Assembly (NCBI GenBank): GCA_977017575.1
Contig: CDRNVI010000037.1
Location: 186,001-250,000, forward strand
Direction of reading: 5' to 3'
Length of the DNA stretch: 64,000 bases
Source: Paramoeba atlantica
Taxonomy: Eukaryota; Discosea
Shown here: one piece after another, positions 17,830 through 27,267 of the stretch
Numbering within the stretch: position 1 is the first letter of the stretch
Layout of the letters: each line of letters opens with the position of its first letter
Made by a program: the position numbers and the translations under genes
Notes under the pieces: model-generated
The model's database searches: none
What the model saw: only the letters and a program-made list of their open reading frames with translations
What the model was told of the DNA's origin: nothing

Positions 17830-19818
17830 ATGAGTACCGCGACGGATTGCCCCATCTGCTACCTCCCTCTCCTCACCGAGGCCGCGGACACGCCCCCTCC
17901 ACAGCCCGAACCGGAGAACCCCCCGCTCCCCCCTGCCCCCATCTCCAGCACCACCTGCGGACACTGTTTCCACACCGCCTGCCTGCACCAAGCCCTCACG
18001 TACCTCCGACGCTGTCCCTCCTGTCGGGCCCCGCAGGAGATTTACGAGACCCACCCGCTCCACCTGCAGCACCTGCAGAATCCGAATTTTCCGTTTGTTC
18101 AAAGCACAGGGGGGGAAGAAGAAGAAGAGCAGGAAGAAGAAGAAGAAGAAGAAGAACAAGAAATGCAAGAAAGAGAAGCCTCTGAACGTTTTGATAAAAA
18201 TGGATTCAATTCTTCAACAGCGCTTGACATCGAAGGAGGAGAAGGGGGCGTAGGTCTACAAAACAACGACGGTGTAAAGGCAAAGAATGCGCTTTATGGA
18301 AAAATACAATCCAATGGTGAGGCCATTGCCTCGCTCTCCGAGGTGTGTCTACGTGACCGGCAGGGCTTGCTGTCGTCCCAGACAAAGCTCTCCGAGACCC
18401 GGTGGAATGTGGAGATCAAACAAGGCGAGATCTCTCGTCTTCGTCAGGATACCGCGCTGTTGTATGAGACCAAACTAAAGCTAATGGATCGGTGTGAGTC
18501 GATGCAGTCTACCGAGGAGAGGTTGGGGGCGGAGAATGAGGGGGAGGAGACGGTGCTCAGTTCGCTCGGACTTGCCCATTTACCGGCGAAAGTGGTCGAG
18601 TGCATGAGATCCACGCGACGAGTCCTGGAATCCCGACGGAAGGAGCTGCGTGTGATGCAAATGCGCTACCAGAATGTGTTACGGGATAATGAGCGGCTGC
18701 GAGGGAAGTTACAAAAGGAACAATCGAGAGCACAGGGCGCAGTAAAGGGAATGGACACGGAACGGTTGAGGCTTGTGGAGAGCTGGCAAATCGAAACCGC
18801 ACTCTCACCCCAGAGAACGAAAGTTTTTTCGCAGGAACAAGCAGAGAAGCCCCCACCGATGGTTTACGTGGAAACTTTGCATGGCTCTTCAGATTCCGCA
18901 ATAAAAGGCAAGACGAAGTTTGCATCAGATCCCGTTGAGACGTCGAGTACGGAACGTGGAATACAGAGCACTCGAAAACGGACACGTTATGATGTGACAT
19001 CATTTTCACACCCAGATGATTCGCAAATTTCATCTAGTCGGGCGGTATCTCCGAAGGGTGGTCCTCCTGAAGAAAGTTGGCGAAGAGTTTGTGAAACGAA
19101 CACGATAAATATTACTGATGTAATCGATCCTGCACCTCACCCCCTTCCTACAGGAATTGTGACCTCATCGAGTCCTACTTTCCAACAGAAGAAGCCTAAC
19201 CTCTACATTTCGAACGATGCCGTTGTGGAACAATTTGGTAGTGAGGACGAATCGTTCGAGTTGATTCGTCATTTATCATCGCACGATTCGGCGGTAACTA
19301 ATCCACGAAAATCACAACGTTCCACACATCGGTCGTCTTCGCAAATCGATAATTTATCATCAACTGCTTCTCAATCACGAAAAGGTGAAGTCATCTCTTT
19401 GTGCCAGAGCTCCTCTCACGGGAATTCGCGCAACTCTGCTGAATGTGAAACTGTCGATCTTGTGAAAGAAAAAATATTATCATCACGAAAGGGATTCACC
19501 TCGCGTAAAGAACAAATCACAAGTTCGCACATTTTATCCAGTGAGAATTCGGATGAACAAAGCGCGCTGGTCATCCCGGGAAGTCACCGAACGAGAACAG
19601 CTTGTAAAACGAATGCAAACCATCACCCCGACGCAACGACATCCGTAGCGGCCCGGGTGGTACAGATTTCGACACCCTCTCAGCATGCTAACACGAGTAA
19701 CATGAATCGTGCTCATACGAAAAATCGAGGAATAAACTCGAGCACAAAATTTTCAGTGCCTCCCAAACAACAGAATGGCACGAAGACTAAGGCGCGTGTC
19801 ATGACATGTGTACTATAG
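17830..19818 (+). CDS. RING-H2 finger coiled-coil protein, tandem copy 2
   Basis: This 662-residue protein begins MSTATDCPICYLPLL. The first half of the RING is separated from STTCGHCFHTACLHQALTYL and CPSC by a Pro/Glu-rich insert (about 25 residues) absent in copy 1. An acidic Glu run lies at about residues 100-115. Coiled coil follows, then the shared block LGLAHLPAKVVECMRSTRRVL that ties it to the upstream gene. The tail is long, Ser-rich and probably disordered. Three close ATGs (17816, 17822, 17830) sit behind a T/C leader, and I chose 17830 because it matches the start of copy 1. Both copies probably function as ubiquitin ligases and have diverged in their tails. Confidence 0.75.
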   Translation: MSTATDCPICYLPLLTEAADTPPPQPEPENPPLPPAPISSTTCGHCFHTACLHQALTYLRRCPSCRAPQEIYETHPLHLQHLQNPNFPFVQSTGGEEEEEQEEEEEEEEQEMQEREASERFDKNGFNSSTALDIEGGEGGVGLQNNDGVKAKNALYGKIQSNGEAIASLSEVCLRDRQGLLSSQTKLSETRWNVEIKQGEISRLRQDTALLYETKLKLMDRCESMQSTEERLGAENEGEETVLSSLGLAHLPAKVVECMRSTRRVLESRRKELRVMQMRYQNVLRDNERLRGKLQKEQSRAQGAVKGMDTERLRLVESWQIETALSPQRTKVFSQEQAEKPPPMVYVETLHGSSDSAIKGKTKFASDPVETSSTERGIQSTRKRTRYDVTSFSHPDDSQISSSRAVSPKGGPPEESWRRVCETNTINITDVIDPAPHPLPTGIVTSSSPTFQQKKPNLYISNDAVVEQFGSEDESFELIRHLSSHDSAVTNPRKSQRSTHRSSSQIDNLSSTASQSRKGEVISLCQSSSHGNSRNSAECETVDLVKEKILSSRKGFTSRKEQITSSHILSSENSDEQSALVIPGSHRTRTACKTNANHHPDATTSVAARVVQISTPSQHANTSNMNRAHTKNRGINSSTKFSVPPKQQNGTKTKARVMTCVL

Positions 19819-19982
19819 AGTAGATTTAGCTCCTGCAACTTTATATTTATGGTATGACATCTTTAAACGTATTTTCTAATTTTCAAAGAACGCATGATCG
19901 TGTTTCATCAAGCATAGAAGTTTTTATTACGCTTTAGTTCAGCATTCTTTTTCTTCTAATTTCTCTTAATGAATTTCTACCA

Positions 19983-20784
19983 ATGTTCCTATCCCCCCCT
20001 CTATATTTTACAGATACTGTAACTCGGTTAGGCAAGGCGAGGGCCCCACTACCGCAAGAGTATGAATTAGCAGCGTTCATACGGGACGTGGAGAATCCGT
20101 ATCCTACGTGGAACACAAGTACTCCGGCATGTAAGTGGAAGAGCGTTATATGCAGCAAGGAAGGAAGGGTACAGAAGGTGAACTGGAGTTGGAATGGCGA
20201 TCATGAAATGCCGCGTCATTTTAATTATCGAAAATTGAGAGGTATTTTGCACTGGAATGAATTGCCTGGGACAATTACCTCTGTACGGGTTACTGAAAAC
20301 GCTTTTCGTGGAACGGTGTGCTTTCGAGCACTTCCACATGAACTGGTCTTATTACAGCTAGAAAGAAATGCATTCGAGGGTACCTTGGACCTGAATGAAT
20401 TGCCACAAAAACTGTTGCAGGGTTATGTATCGTTTAACAAATTTTATCGGCTACCTTGACCTTCGAAGCTTGCCGCCATCTATTACGGAACTATGGTCCC
20501 AGGAGAATTCTTTTCATGGTGGTCTCATCCTTACTTGTCTGCCTAACTCTTTGAAGTTTCTCGCTCTCTCAAAGAACAGGTTCGAAGGCGATGTGAATTT
20601 GGATCATCTCCCCAAGAAGATGGGTTATCTTAATCTTTCAGATAACGTAAATCTGTGTGGTATGTACCGGGCATGGTTGCTGCCGACGGCAATGTACGAT
20701 CGGTATTGGACGGAATGGTGTTCGTGTACGTATGCAATGCACTCATTTATTTTTTCATCGACACTCATTGAGGAAGACGCGTGA
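19983..20784 (+). pseudogene. LRR gene with one frameshift
   Basis: The first frame (19983-20459) has a cap (LPQEYELAAFIRDVENPYPTW ... ACKWKSVIC) and LRRs, and stops after NKFYRLP. The second frame (from about 20440 to 20784) continues the repeats with YLDLRSLPPSITELW and LPNSLKFLALSKNRFEGDV. A single-base change near 20445 separates them, in the middle of an otherwise normal repeat. It is either a young pseudogene or a sequencing error. In the cap the usual G of WxGV is Ser (KSV). The C-terminus lacks the usual compact end and reads into a Ser/Phe stretch. Confidence 0.75.
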
Positions 20785-21345
20785 ACCCTAAGATTTTTTC
20801 TATGCAAGACATGCGAAAAGAGGTACAAAAAGCAGATTTGGGGCCAAAATAGCCGAATCTGGGGAAGACATTTTTGGGTGGCAAATTTGACACTGGTCCT
20901 GATTTGGGCTTCGGCCCGGACCATGCGAATGTAATTTTTCAAGAACACTACTTTTTTCTTCTTTATTAAACCGTGTTTCAGGTTAATGTACCTGTACAAT
21001 ATGTGAGAACGATTGGGTTTATCTCATTATGTTCGATTTCGAAAAAAGCTAGGTATCGAAACCTCATTTTCCAAATATTTTTCTCCGGACGGGTAAACTA
21101 GGTCACACAGCTTCCCAGCTCTCAGTGCGCGCAATCGCGCTGCTGGGGTAATGCCACAACACATTAATTACCGCTCCATATACTGTTGAATAAGTGGAGT
21201 ATTGTATCATCCATTGTTAGCAATCGGATATTGTTCTTAAACAAAAACTGTCAACAATAGACGTACCGCTCGCTTTAGATACTTGCGCATCTCCTTTAAA
21301 AACTATTTTTCTGTTATTTACAGTACACTTCAATACTTTTCCTTT
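20785..21345. other. Spacer with duplicated 5' flank of the next LRR gene
   Basis: From about 21190 the sequence (ATCATCCATTGTTAGC, GATCGGATATTG-like, AACAATAGAC) is repeated upstream of the paralogue at 43741, starting near 43605. The duplication therefore included at least 150 bp of the leader. No gene is seen at 20785-21190. Confidence 0.7.
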
Positions 21346-21915
21346 ATGAACATCTCTCGTGCACATAAAGTGCGTGGTACTTCCCTTCCACCTGAGTTTA
21401 TGCTTATTCGAATGATTGAAAATATTCAGAACCCACACCCATCATGGACGTCAGATATGCCAGCATCTGAGTGGAAAGGAGTAGTGTGTTTGGAAAACGG
21501 TGACATTGAAAAAGTTAGGTTTGAAGCGGAGGAATTACGCGGATCTTTAAGTTGGGACATGTTACCTCGCTCACTTACTTTTTTTTCTGTTCATCAGAGC
21601 AAGCTAATGGGAGAAGTAGACCTCAGTGAATTGCCCCTAAAACTCAAATTTTTAGATGGTTCTTATAACACCTTTACGGGGGGACTTGATTTATGTCATC
21701 TTCCAATGTCGCTTGAAGAGATCTTCTTTTCTGAGAACCGGTTAAGTGGGCGAGTTGATTTTTCTCATCTTCCACATCGTTTGTGTTCACTTGCTTTGAG
21801 ACACAATCGACTACTTGAGGGTGAAATGCGGCTTAGTGAACTTCCTTTAAGTTTAAGTTATCGTCCAATACAAGAAACTTCCATTGTATTTATTGATGAT
21901 TCCGAAACAAACTAG
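21346..21915 (+). CDS. Short LRR protein, paralogue of the gene at 43741
   Basis: This 189-residue protein starts MNISRAHKVRGTSLPPE after a T/C leader. An upstream in-frame TTG is not a credible start. The cap is NPHPSWTSDMPASEWKGVVC, in which the first cap Cys is replaced by Ser. Four to five repeats follow, such as LPLKLKFLDGSYNTFTGGL and LPMSLEEIFFSENRLSGRV, and it ends IQETSIVFIDDSETN. The gene at 43741 has the same length and nearly the same sequence. Loss of the cap cysteine in both copies suggests that the disulphide seen in other members is dispensable here. Confidence 0.85.
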   Translation: MNISRAHKVRGTSLPPEFMLIRMIENIQNPHPSWTSDMPASEWKGVVCLENGDIEKVRFEAEELRGSLSWDMLPRSLTFFSVHQSKLMGEVDLSELPLKLKFLDGSYNTFTGGLDLCHLPMSLEEIFFSENRLSGRVDFSHLPHRLCSLALRHNRLLEGEMRLSELPLSLSYRPIQETSIVFIDDSETN

Positions 21916-22200
21916 ATCACATCTTGTTTCAAGTGTGATGTCAATAGAAAATTAATAAAAGTGAAATTAAAGGAAGGTCCGACAACCGTAAAAGCAAAAT
22001 CACCTCATGAATCACATTTTTTTGAAATATCTTGCGTTGTTTCAGTATTTTTGGTATTTTATAATGCCCTATGTGGGGTGTGCTCGATTTTCCTGTAAAA
22101 AAGAGCTCACTTTGATCAAGGTTTCTCTGGGCCGAGGAGGGTTGTGTGCAGTGGCTAAAAAATCCAAATTTCCATTGAAATCGTTCCCGATCTAGCTTTC

Positions 22201-22267
22201 ACTATATAATATTATATTATACACTATATTATATAGTGTATTATATTATACACTATATTATATAGTG
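22201..22267. repeat. AT palindrome (TATATTATACACTATATTATA)
   Basis: The units ACTATATTATATAGTG and TATTATATTATACACT alternate and are self-complementary, so the stretch can form a cruciform of about 60 bp. Confidence 0.8.
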
Positions 22268-22570
22268 ACCACCCTCCCAAAGTTGAGGAAGCAGTAGCTA
22301 TTAAAGCCGTAAGGTTTAAAAGATAGGAATTTCGGAAAGAATGCTAAAAAAACACCTCTTATGGGAAATTGAAAAAAATACTAAATTTTCTTGAATTTAA
22401 CCTTAATAAACCATATTCCAGGATAGTATACCCATGTCCACTCAGTGTACCTACCCCCCTCAACATAACAGAAGCGTGAGGTGTACCATTTTCAGAAGCA
22501 AAAGTGCAGCATTTCTTAGCAATAACAGACCCAGCCCCTTATTTGAAGGCCAAGGTGAGCGCTGTAAAAT

Positions 22571-22800
22571 TATTACTATCCCCCCCTATTTAATAGGACT
22601 CCGATTTTGGGCAAAAGGCCCTATTAAAGTAGGGGACATGGAAAATAATGTGAAAGAAAAAAAAATCGGCGCCGCTTCGCGGCGGATTCGAGAAATTTTT
22701 TCCACCTTTCCTGAAATCTTTTTTGGTCTTCTAGACAAAATAGCCCTATTCAAGTGGAGGTCACACGTAGCCCTATTAAATAGGGGGGGGGATAGTAATA
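22571..22800. mobile_element. 230-bp MITE with CCCCCTATTTAATAGG ends
   Basis: TATTACTATCCCCCCCTATT at the left is mirrored by AATAGGGGGGGGGATAGTAA at the right. Further copies of CCCTATTAAA/TAGG lie inside. An open frame across it (22434-22817) is repeat-derived and not called. Confidence 0.75.
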
Positions 22801-23129
22801 TGTTTTTCGTTTCATAACAATTATTATTGATATCTTTTATTGGGAGCCTGCGATATTAATTGGAATTGTCTATATACTGTGCCCCCCACTTATAGTGCCG
22901 CGGTTTTCGACCAAACGGCACTATAAGTGGGGGGGCGTAGTATGTTTCAGATCGAGGGTGAAAATTTTTCCACCTTCAAAAAAAAAGCGCGCCTCTTCGC
23001 GGCGCAATTCTTTCTATCATGCGGTTTTGAGTGCCCAAGAGCTGTAAATGGAGTTTCTATTCCACTGCTGGGTATGAAGTACAGTGGTCGTAAAAGACTA
23101 CAGTAGTCGTAAAAATGTGAAATAAAGAT

Positions 23130-23500
23130 GCCCCGCCAAAAAAGTATTGTAATTTATTGGTATCGACCACGAATTTTTGGTCGATACTAATAAATACAAT
23201 ATTTTTTCCATATTATTTCCACGAGTTGCCACTGGCCTCCAAAAAGTTGGACATTATCATATCGGATCTGTGCAAACGTATAGTGAAGCATAAAAATAGG
23301 AGAGAGAGAAATCAATCAGCTTCCCTCGAGATGATCAAGTGGCCGCGTATATCAGAACTCATTATGCTAATTTCCTGAAAATTCGAAAAAAACAACTAAA
23401 ATTCAGGTCAAAACTCAAAAAAATGGTCGATACTAATAAATACAATACTTTTTGTGTGGGTCATTTTTGTGAACAATACTTTTGGGCGGGGGTGTAAAAT
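23130..23500. repeat. Nested inverted repeat (AAAAGTATTGTA...GGTATCGACC)
   Basis: AAAAAAGTATTGTAATTTAT with TGGTATCGACC at 23138-23168 is inverted at 23434-23455 (GGTCGATACTAATAAATACA). A second CCCCGCC/GGGCGGGG pair lies outside it. A hairpin GGTATCGACC...GGTCGATACT sits at the left arm. Confidence 0.75.
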
Positions 23501-23740
23501 AACTGTGAAATATTAATTCGTAAACAAATTTCGAAATGACGAGCTGTATTCCGTATGTTTCCATAACGGAAAAGACAAACACCTTCGTCACTGCATGCTT
23601 ACCATTAATTTCTTGGAGCAATTTAAGGTGCACTTTCCTTAAAATTGCCTCTTGCTCTTTGTTGAAGCTTCTCTGGCGCTTTCTTCCTTTGAGACCGCGA
23701 TTGATGCGTGATCGATAAATCGACTCCTAAAACGTATTTT

Positions 23741-23837
23741 AGTGGCTTCGTTAAACGAGGAGGTAGTTTTCAACGCTAAGCGCGCAGCATGAGTGACTTC
23801 TAAGTTGAAAACAACCACCACGTTTAACGAAGCCACT
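23741..23837. mobile_element. Fold-back element, best copy of its family
   Basis: AGTGGCTTCGTTAAACGAGG at the left pairs with CCACGTTTAACGAAGCCACT at the right, and AGTTTTCAAC pairs with GTTGAAAAC. Almost the whole 97 bp folds back on itself. The half-copies elsewhere in the window share CGCGCTTCGCGTTGAAAACT-like cores. Confidence 0.85.
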
Positions 23838-24395
23838 CAATATTAGAAATTTCCACCATGTTTACTGTACTTTTTGGTCAAAAAAAAATTAGTCATTTTT
23901 TTCGGACATTTTTTTCAAACGGCACTATAAGTGGGGGGGTACCCCGCGGCACTATAAGTGGGGGGGGGGGCACAGTAATTAGAAATATTTTATAACGGCT
24001 CAATGTTTGTATTACATGTACATTTGTTTTATGGTATTTCATCCATTGATTATTCACGATAAAAGTTTTGATTCCCACCCACCCACCCGAGAACGAACTG
24101 TAAACAAGAAATTTCCCAGTCGTAAGTTGGGCAGATGATGAACAATTATAGTGGAAATATAAATTAGCCGGATATTTTATGAGCTTACTTGAATGTATAT
24201 CGTTTTAGAAATATTCAGCATTTATGTTGCATGCAATGTATATACGAACTATCACTGAATTTACTTAGGCATTGATTTTACAATTCTAAATTATGATTAT
24301 TAACAACGTCTTGGTAAGTAGATAGGACATAAAAACACGAACGTCAGAATATTTTCTTCACTCGCATCCATTATTCATTTTTGAACAAAAAAATC

Positions 24396-25837
24396 GGTTA
24401 AAGACTAGTTATATTGTAGTCTAAAAAACCAATTTTCCACATTTTGCATATCAATTGTGTTTGATGTATTCTACCGTTACGCGGGCTTATTTGTACCACT
24501 TTAGAATACTAAGCGCTGTTTTTACTTATATTAATGTCAAATTGTTCATGCTGCGACCTCAGTTGCGTCCTCACATGGCGCAACGACAGCCACATTCCTA
24601 AGGATTTCGCCACTTTTTTGAGGACCCACGGAATCGTGAAAGACGAAGTATGCCCTCTACACGGAAAGACCGGTACACCTCACAAGACAAATTCTCTTCT
24701 AAGCGTATGCTGGAGTCGAGTGGGAAAGGGAAGTTGCCGAAAGAGGATTTCAAAATTATGGCCGTATTTTTCAGCAAAACAAAAGAACGCATCTTCTAAG
24801 TTCCTCTTTCTAGTAAAATTTTGCCAGCGAATCGAAAACCAGGTCATTGACTCCCAATGCAGTGTCAACAAAAACACTGTGGTCAAGTGGAAAAAGGAAA
24901 TTTTGCAGGTGGTGGCTAACTATGTAAAGGATCGAAACGAAAAAACTACTTTTCTGAAGTGTGTTGTTGATGAAACGTACATTTTCACACGAAAATATAA
25001 TTATGGAAGAAGGGCGCGACAAAAGCCTTTCTGGATGGCAACAGTGACAGGAATCAGCAGAGATGGAAAATGTATATCTACCATCTGGAAACGGATCAGT
25101 AATAAGAAAAAAGAAACCTTACAGGGCATCGTAAAAAGGAATACTGTAGACAGTAAAAGAAGCTTAGTCATGACAGACTGCCTCAAAGCCTACAAAGGAT
25201 TGAGTGACTACTTGAACCATAAAACCGTAAATCACAGTAGAAAAGGCCGATACCGGTTCGTTACTGAGGATGGGATTCATACAAATAATGCGGAAAGTTG
25301 TCATTCGGCAATAAAACGAGCAATACGCAGGCAGCGTCGACTCTCAATGTTACCCGAAGAAGCGGAAAAAACAATTTCACTGTACACCTTGTGGTTTAAG
25401 AAACCATCCTGGCAACTCCGACTTAAAGAACTCATGATAGCCCTGAAGGAAGCGAAAGATTTGGATTTGACAGAAGTTGAAATGTCAAGCGATGAAGAAC
25501 CAGATTCTGAGTTTATTGTTGGGCAACGCAGCGCCCACAACATGGAGGTTGACAATGAATTCTCAAGCGGGTATGAAAGTGAAACGATTACTCTAATTGA
25601 ACGTTTGTTAGACACTTCTCTTTAAAAGCTTGTGAAAGATAGGAAGGATGAAGGCATAAAGGGTGAAAGCGTAGAAGATACAAATAAGTTTATTGAACTG
25701 ATGGTACAGACGCCGACTAAATACCGTTCCTAAATATTCTTTATATGATACACATTACTTGGAGCTACCTTTATTAATGTCAAAATAGAACTAAAATAAA
25801 ACAGATTTTTTGACTACAATATAAGTAGTCTGCACCC
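24396..25837 (+). mobile_element. Complete Merlin DNA transposon (1,442 bp)
   Basis: Inverted termini (GGTTAAAGACTAGTTATATT on the left; complement of GGGTGCAGACTACTTATATT on the right) are flanked by the octamer AAAAAATC at 24388-24395 and 25838-25845. It contains one uninterrupted transposase on the plus strand. Termini, duplication length and transposase type all agree with the Merlin superfamily. This is the only element in the window with an intact transposase frame. Confidence 0.92.
24534..25625 (+). CDS. Merlin transposase (ISXO2/IS1595-like DDE)
   Basis: This 363-residue enzyme would cut and join the ends of its own element in the nucleus. The N-terminal region has a Cys-rich stretch (SNCSCCDLSC, then VCPLHGKTGTPHK and GSCRKRISK) that may bind zinc and DNA. 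The catalytic core shows the first Asp in CVVDETYIF (about residue 143), the second in LVMTDCLKAYKGL (about 219), and the family's terminal motif in GIHTNNAESCHSAIKRAIRR (about 250-268). The C-terminus is acidic (MSSDEEPDSE). All core motifs are present and no stop interrupts it, so it may be active. It matches the decayed copy at 9031-9614 closely over the N-terminal third. Confidence 0.92.
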   Translation: MSNCSCCDLSCVLTWRNDSHIPKDFATFLRTHGIVKDEVCPLHGKTGTPHKTNSLLSVCWSRVGKGSCRKRISKLWPYFSAKQKNASSKFLFLVKFCQRIENQVIDSQCSVNKNTVVKWKKEILQVVANYVKDRNEKTTFLKCVVDETYIFTRKYNYGRRARQKPFWMATVTGISRDGKCISTIWKRISNKKKETLQGIVKRNTVDSKRSLVMTDCLKAYKGLSDYLNHKTVNHSRKGRYRFVTEDGIHTNNAESCHSAIKRAIRRQRRLSMLPEEAEKTISLYTLWFKKPSWQLRLKELMIALKEAKDLDLTEVEMSSDEEPDSEFIVGQRSAHNMEVDNEFSSGYESETITLIERLLDTSL

Positions 25838-25845
25838 AAAAAATC

Positions 25846-26904
25846 AAAGAACTGTTTTCGTTTTCAAATCTAAAAATTATGTTATTTTTGATATTTTTTG
25901 GGGTCATCCCAAAAAGGTCTGAAATTTCGAACTTGTCGGACCCCTCATTCGCGTATCAGGAGGGGGGTCCCATCCCCAGGTGGGAGTGGAATGTATGTAA
26001 ATATTGAGCAGAAGGATTTTTTCCCTACGAGTGTTTTTCTTACGTGTCTAGCCTTTTGCATTACGTTTTTAACAACGCGCTTGCGTTTTATTAGTTAATT
26101 CCTCTTTGCTATAAATTAATGATGACAACAAGATACTGGAGTCTCTGACTACATTCTGATTGAACGAACTTCTTTCCCCGACTGAACAGACTTTTTTAAA
26201 CACTCATCTAAACCCCTGTAGAGTTATTTTTTCCATCTTTTATTATTCCCATTTCTACCTGAAGGGTGTTCTATTTTCCACTAATTTTTCCCTTTTTTAA
26301 AAACTATCTAAAACGTTGCACACTAAGAAATTCGGAAATTTTTGAGAACACTGGTGAGTCTCTAGTTCACCATTTTTCGTCGCAAAAAAATACTCACAGC
26401 GACTCACAGCGATCTACAGGTACTCAAAGTTTCTGCTATTCCATACAGAATTGCACTCAGTGTTCTAGACTTCTTGTTCAAAAGTTATTTGGTGTAAAAA
26501 TAGAATTTACCTTCTCTAAATCTTTTTCTAGAAGATTTTTTTATTTATAAGTAATGTCGGTGTGCTAGCAGCTTCGTTAAAAAGCGGTGGTTGTTGGTAA
26601 ACGGGCTTCGCAAATTGCTTCCCACTAACGACGCCGTGTATGGCCCGCTCGCGCGGGCCCTCGCCATACCTCTCCCCTTCGGCTTCGCAAATTGTTTCCC
26701 ACTAACGGCGTCACGTATAGCTCAGGCCCGCTCACGCGGGCAAAACCTGGCAAAACTTAACAGGTTTCAACCCTCTTTATTTCTATAGTAATAGAAAATC
26801 AATGAGTTTAATCATAGATTCGCATAAATCCTAATTTCTTCTGGTCATCAAAAAGTTTTTTCTTATAAAGTTTTTATAAGGTTTATAAAGTTTTTTCTTA
26901 TTTA
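25846..26904. other. Spacer with local repeats, no gene
   Basis: Contains a pair of related GC-rich units at 26600-26750. GGCTTCGCAAATTG, CCCACTAACG and CGCGCGGGCC-like blocks each occur twice, near 26608-26660 and 26690-26745. A cluster of ACTCACAGCG motifs lies at 26390-26430 and recurs at 27390-27440. A half fold-back element lies near 26569. No coding signal is recognised. Confidence 0.5.
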
Positions 26905-27267
26905 CTGTACCCCTCCTACTTGTTTGTCACTACTTTTCGCGAAAAGGTGACAGATAACTAGGCGACCAGTGTGCGACAGATAACTAGGCAGGGGGTCTGT
27001 CACAAAAAAAAGGCAGAGCATGGAATTACAGAAACGGTTTTATAATAGCACTACGCACGACCATTCGCTTGAAACACAAAAAGGAAAAATATAAGTTTCA
27101 TTTTATGATTTTTTTTTGTCAAAAAGTATTTTACCTATTTTTAAAAAATGACAGATAACTAGGGGGGGTAGTCGACAAAAAAAAAATTCGAAGTGCCAAA
27201 AAGTGACAGATAACTAGGGGGGGGGAGGGGGGGTGACGTGTGACAGATAACTAGGGGGGGGGTACAG
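26905..27267. mobile_element. 363-bp MITE (CTGTACCCC...GACAGATAACTAGG ends), TA-flanked
   Basis: CTGTACCCCTCCTACTTGTT at the left is inverted at the right (complement of CTGTACCCCCCCCCTAGTTA). TA occurs on both sides. GTGACAGATAACTAGG is repeated four to five times inside with long G runs. The termini resemble those of the 22877 element (CTGTGCCCC). Confidence 0.82.

Larger units (their letters stand above)
22877..23975. mobile_element. 1.1-kb inverted-repeat element (CTGTGCCCCCC ends), TA-flanked, with nested repeats
   Basis: The left end CTGTGCCCCCCACTTATAGT and the right end, complement of the same with a longer C run, enclose the element. TA lies at 22875-22876 and 23976-23977. The left TIR is itself a hairpin (ACTTATAGTGCC...GGCACTATAAGT, 22887-22938), repeated near 23922. 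Two further inverted-repeat units are nested inside (23130-23500 and 23741-23837). No transposase is visible. Confidence 0.88.

Noticed and set aside
22434-22817. 127-codon frame over CCCCCTATT repeats
   Set aside because: It covers a MITE from end to end and its sequence is explained by that element.
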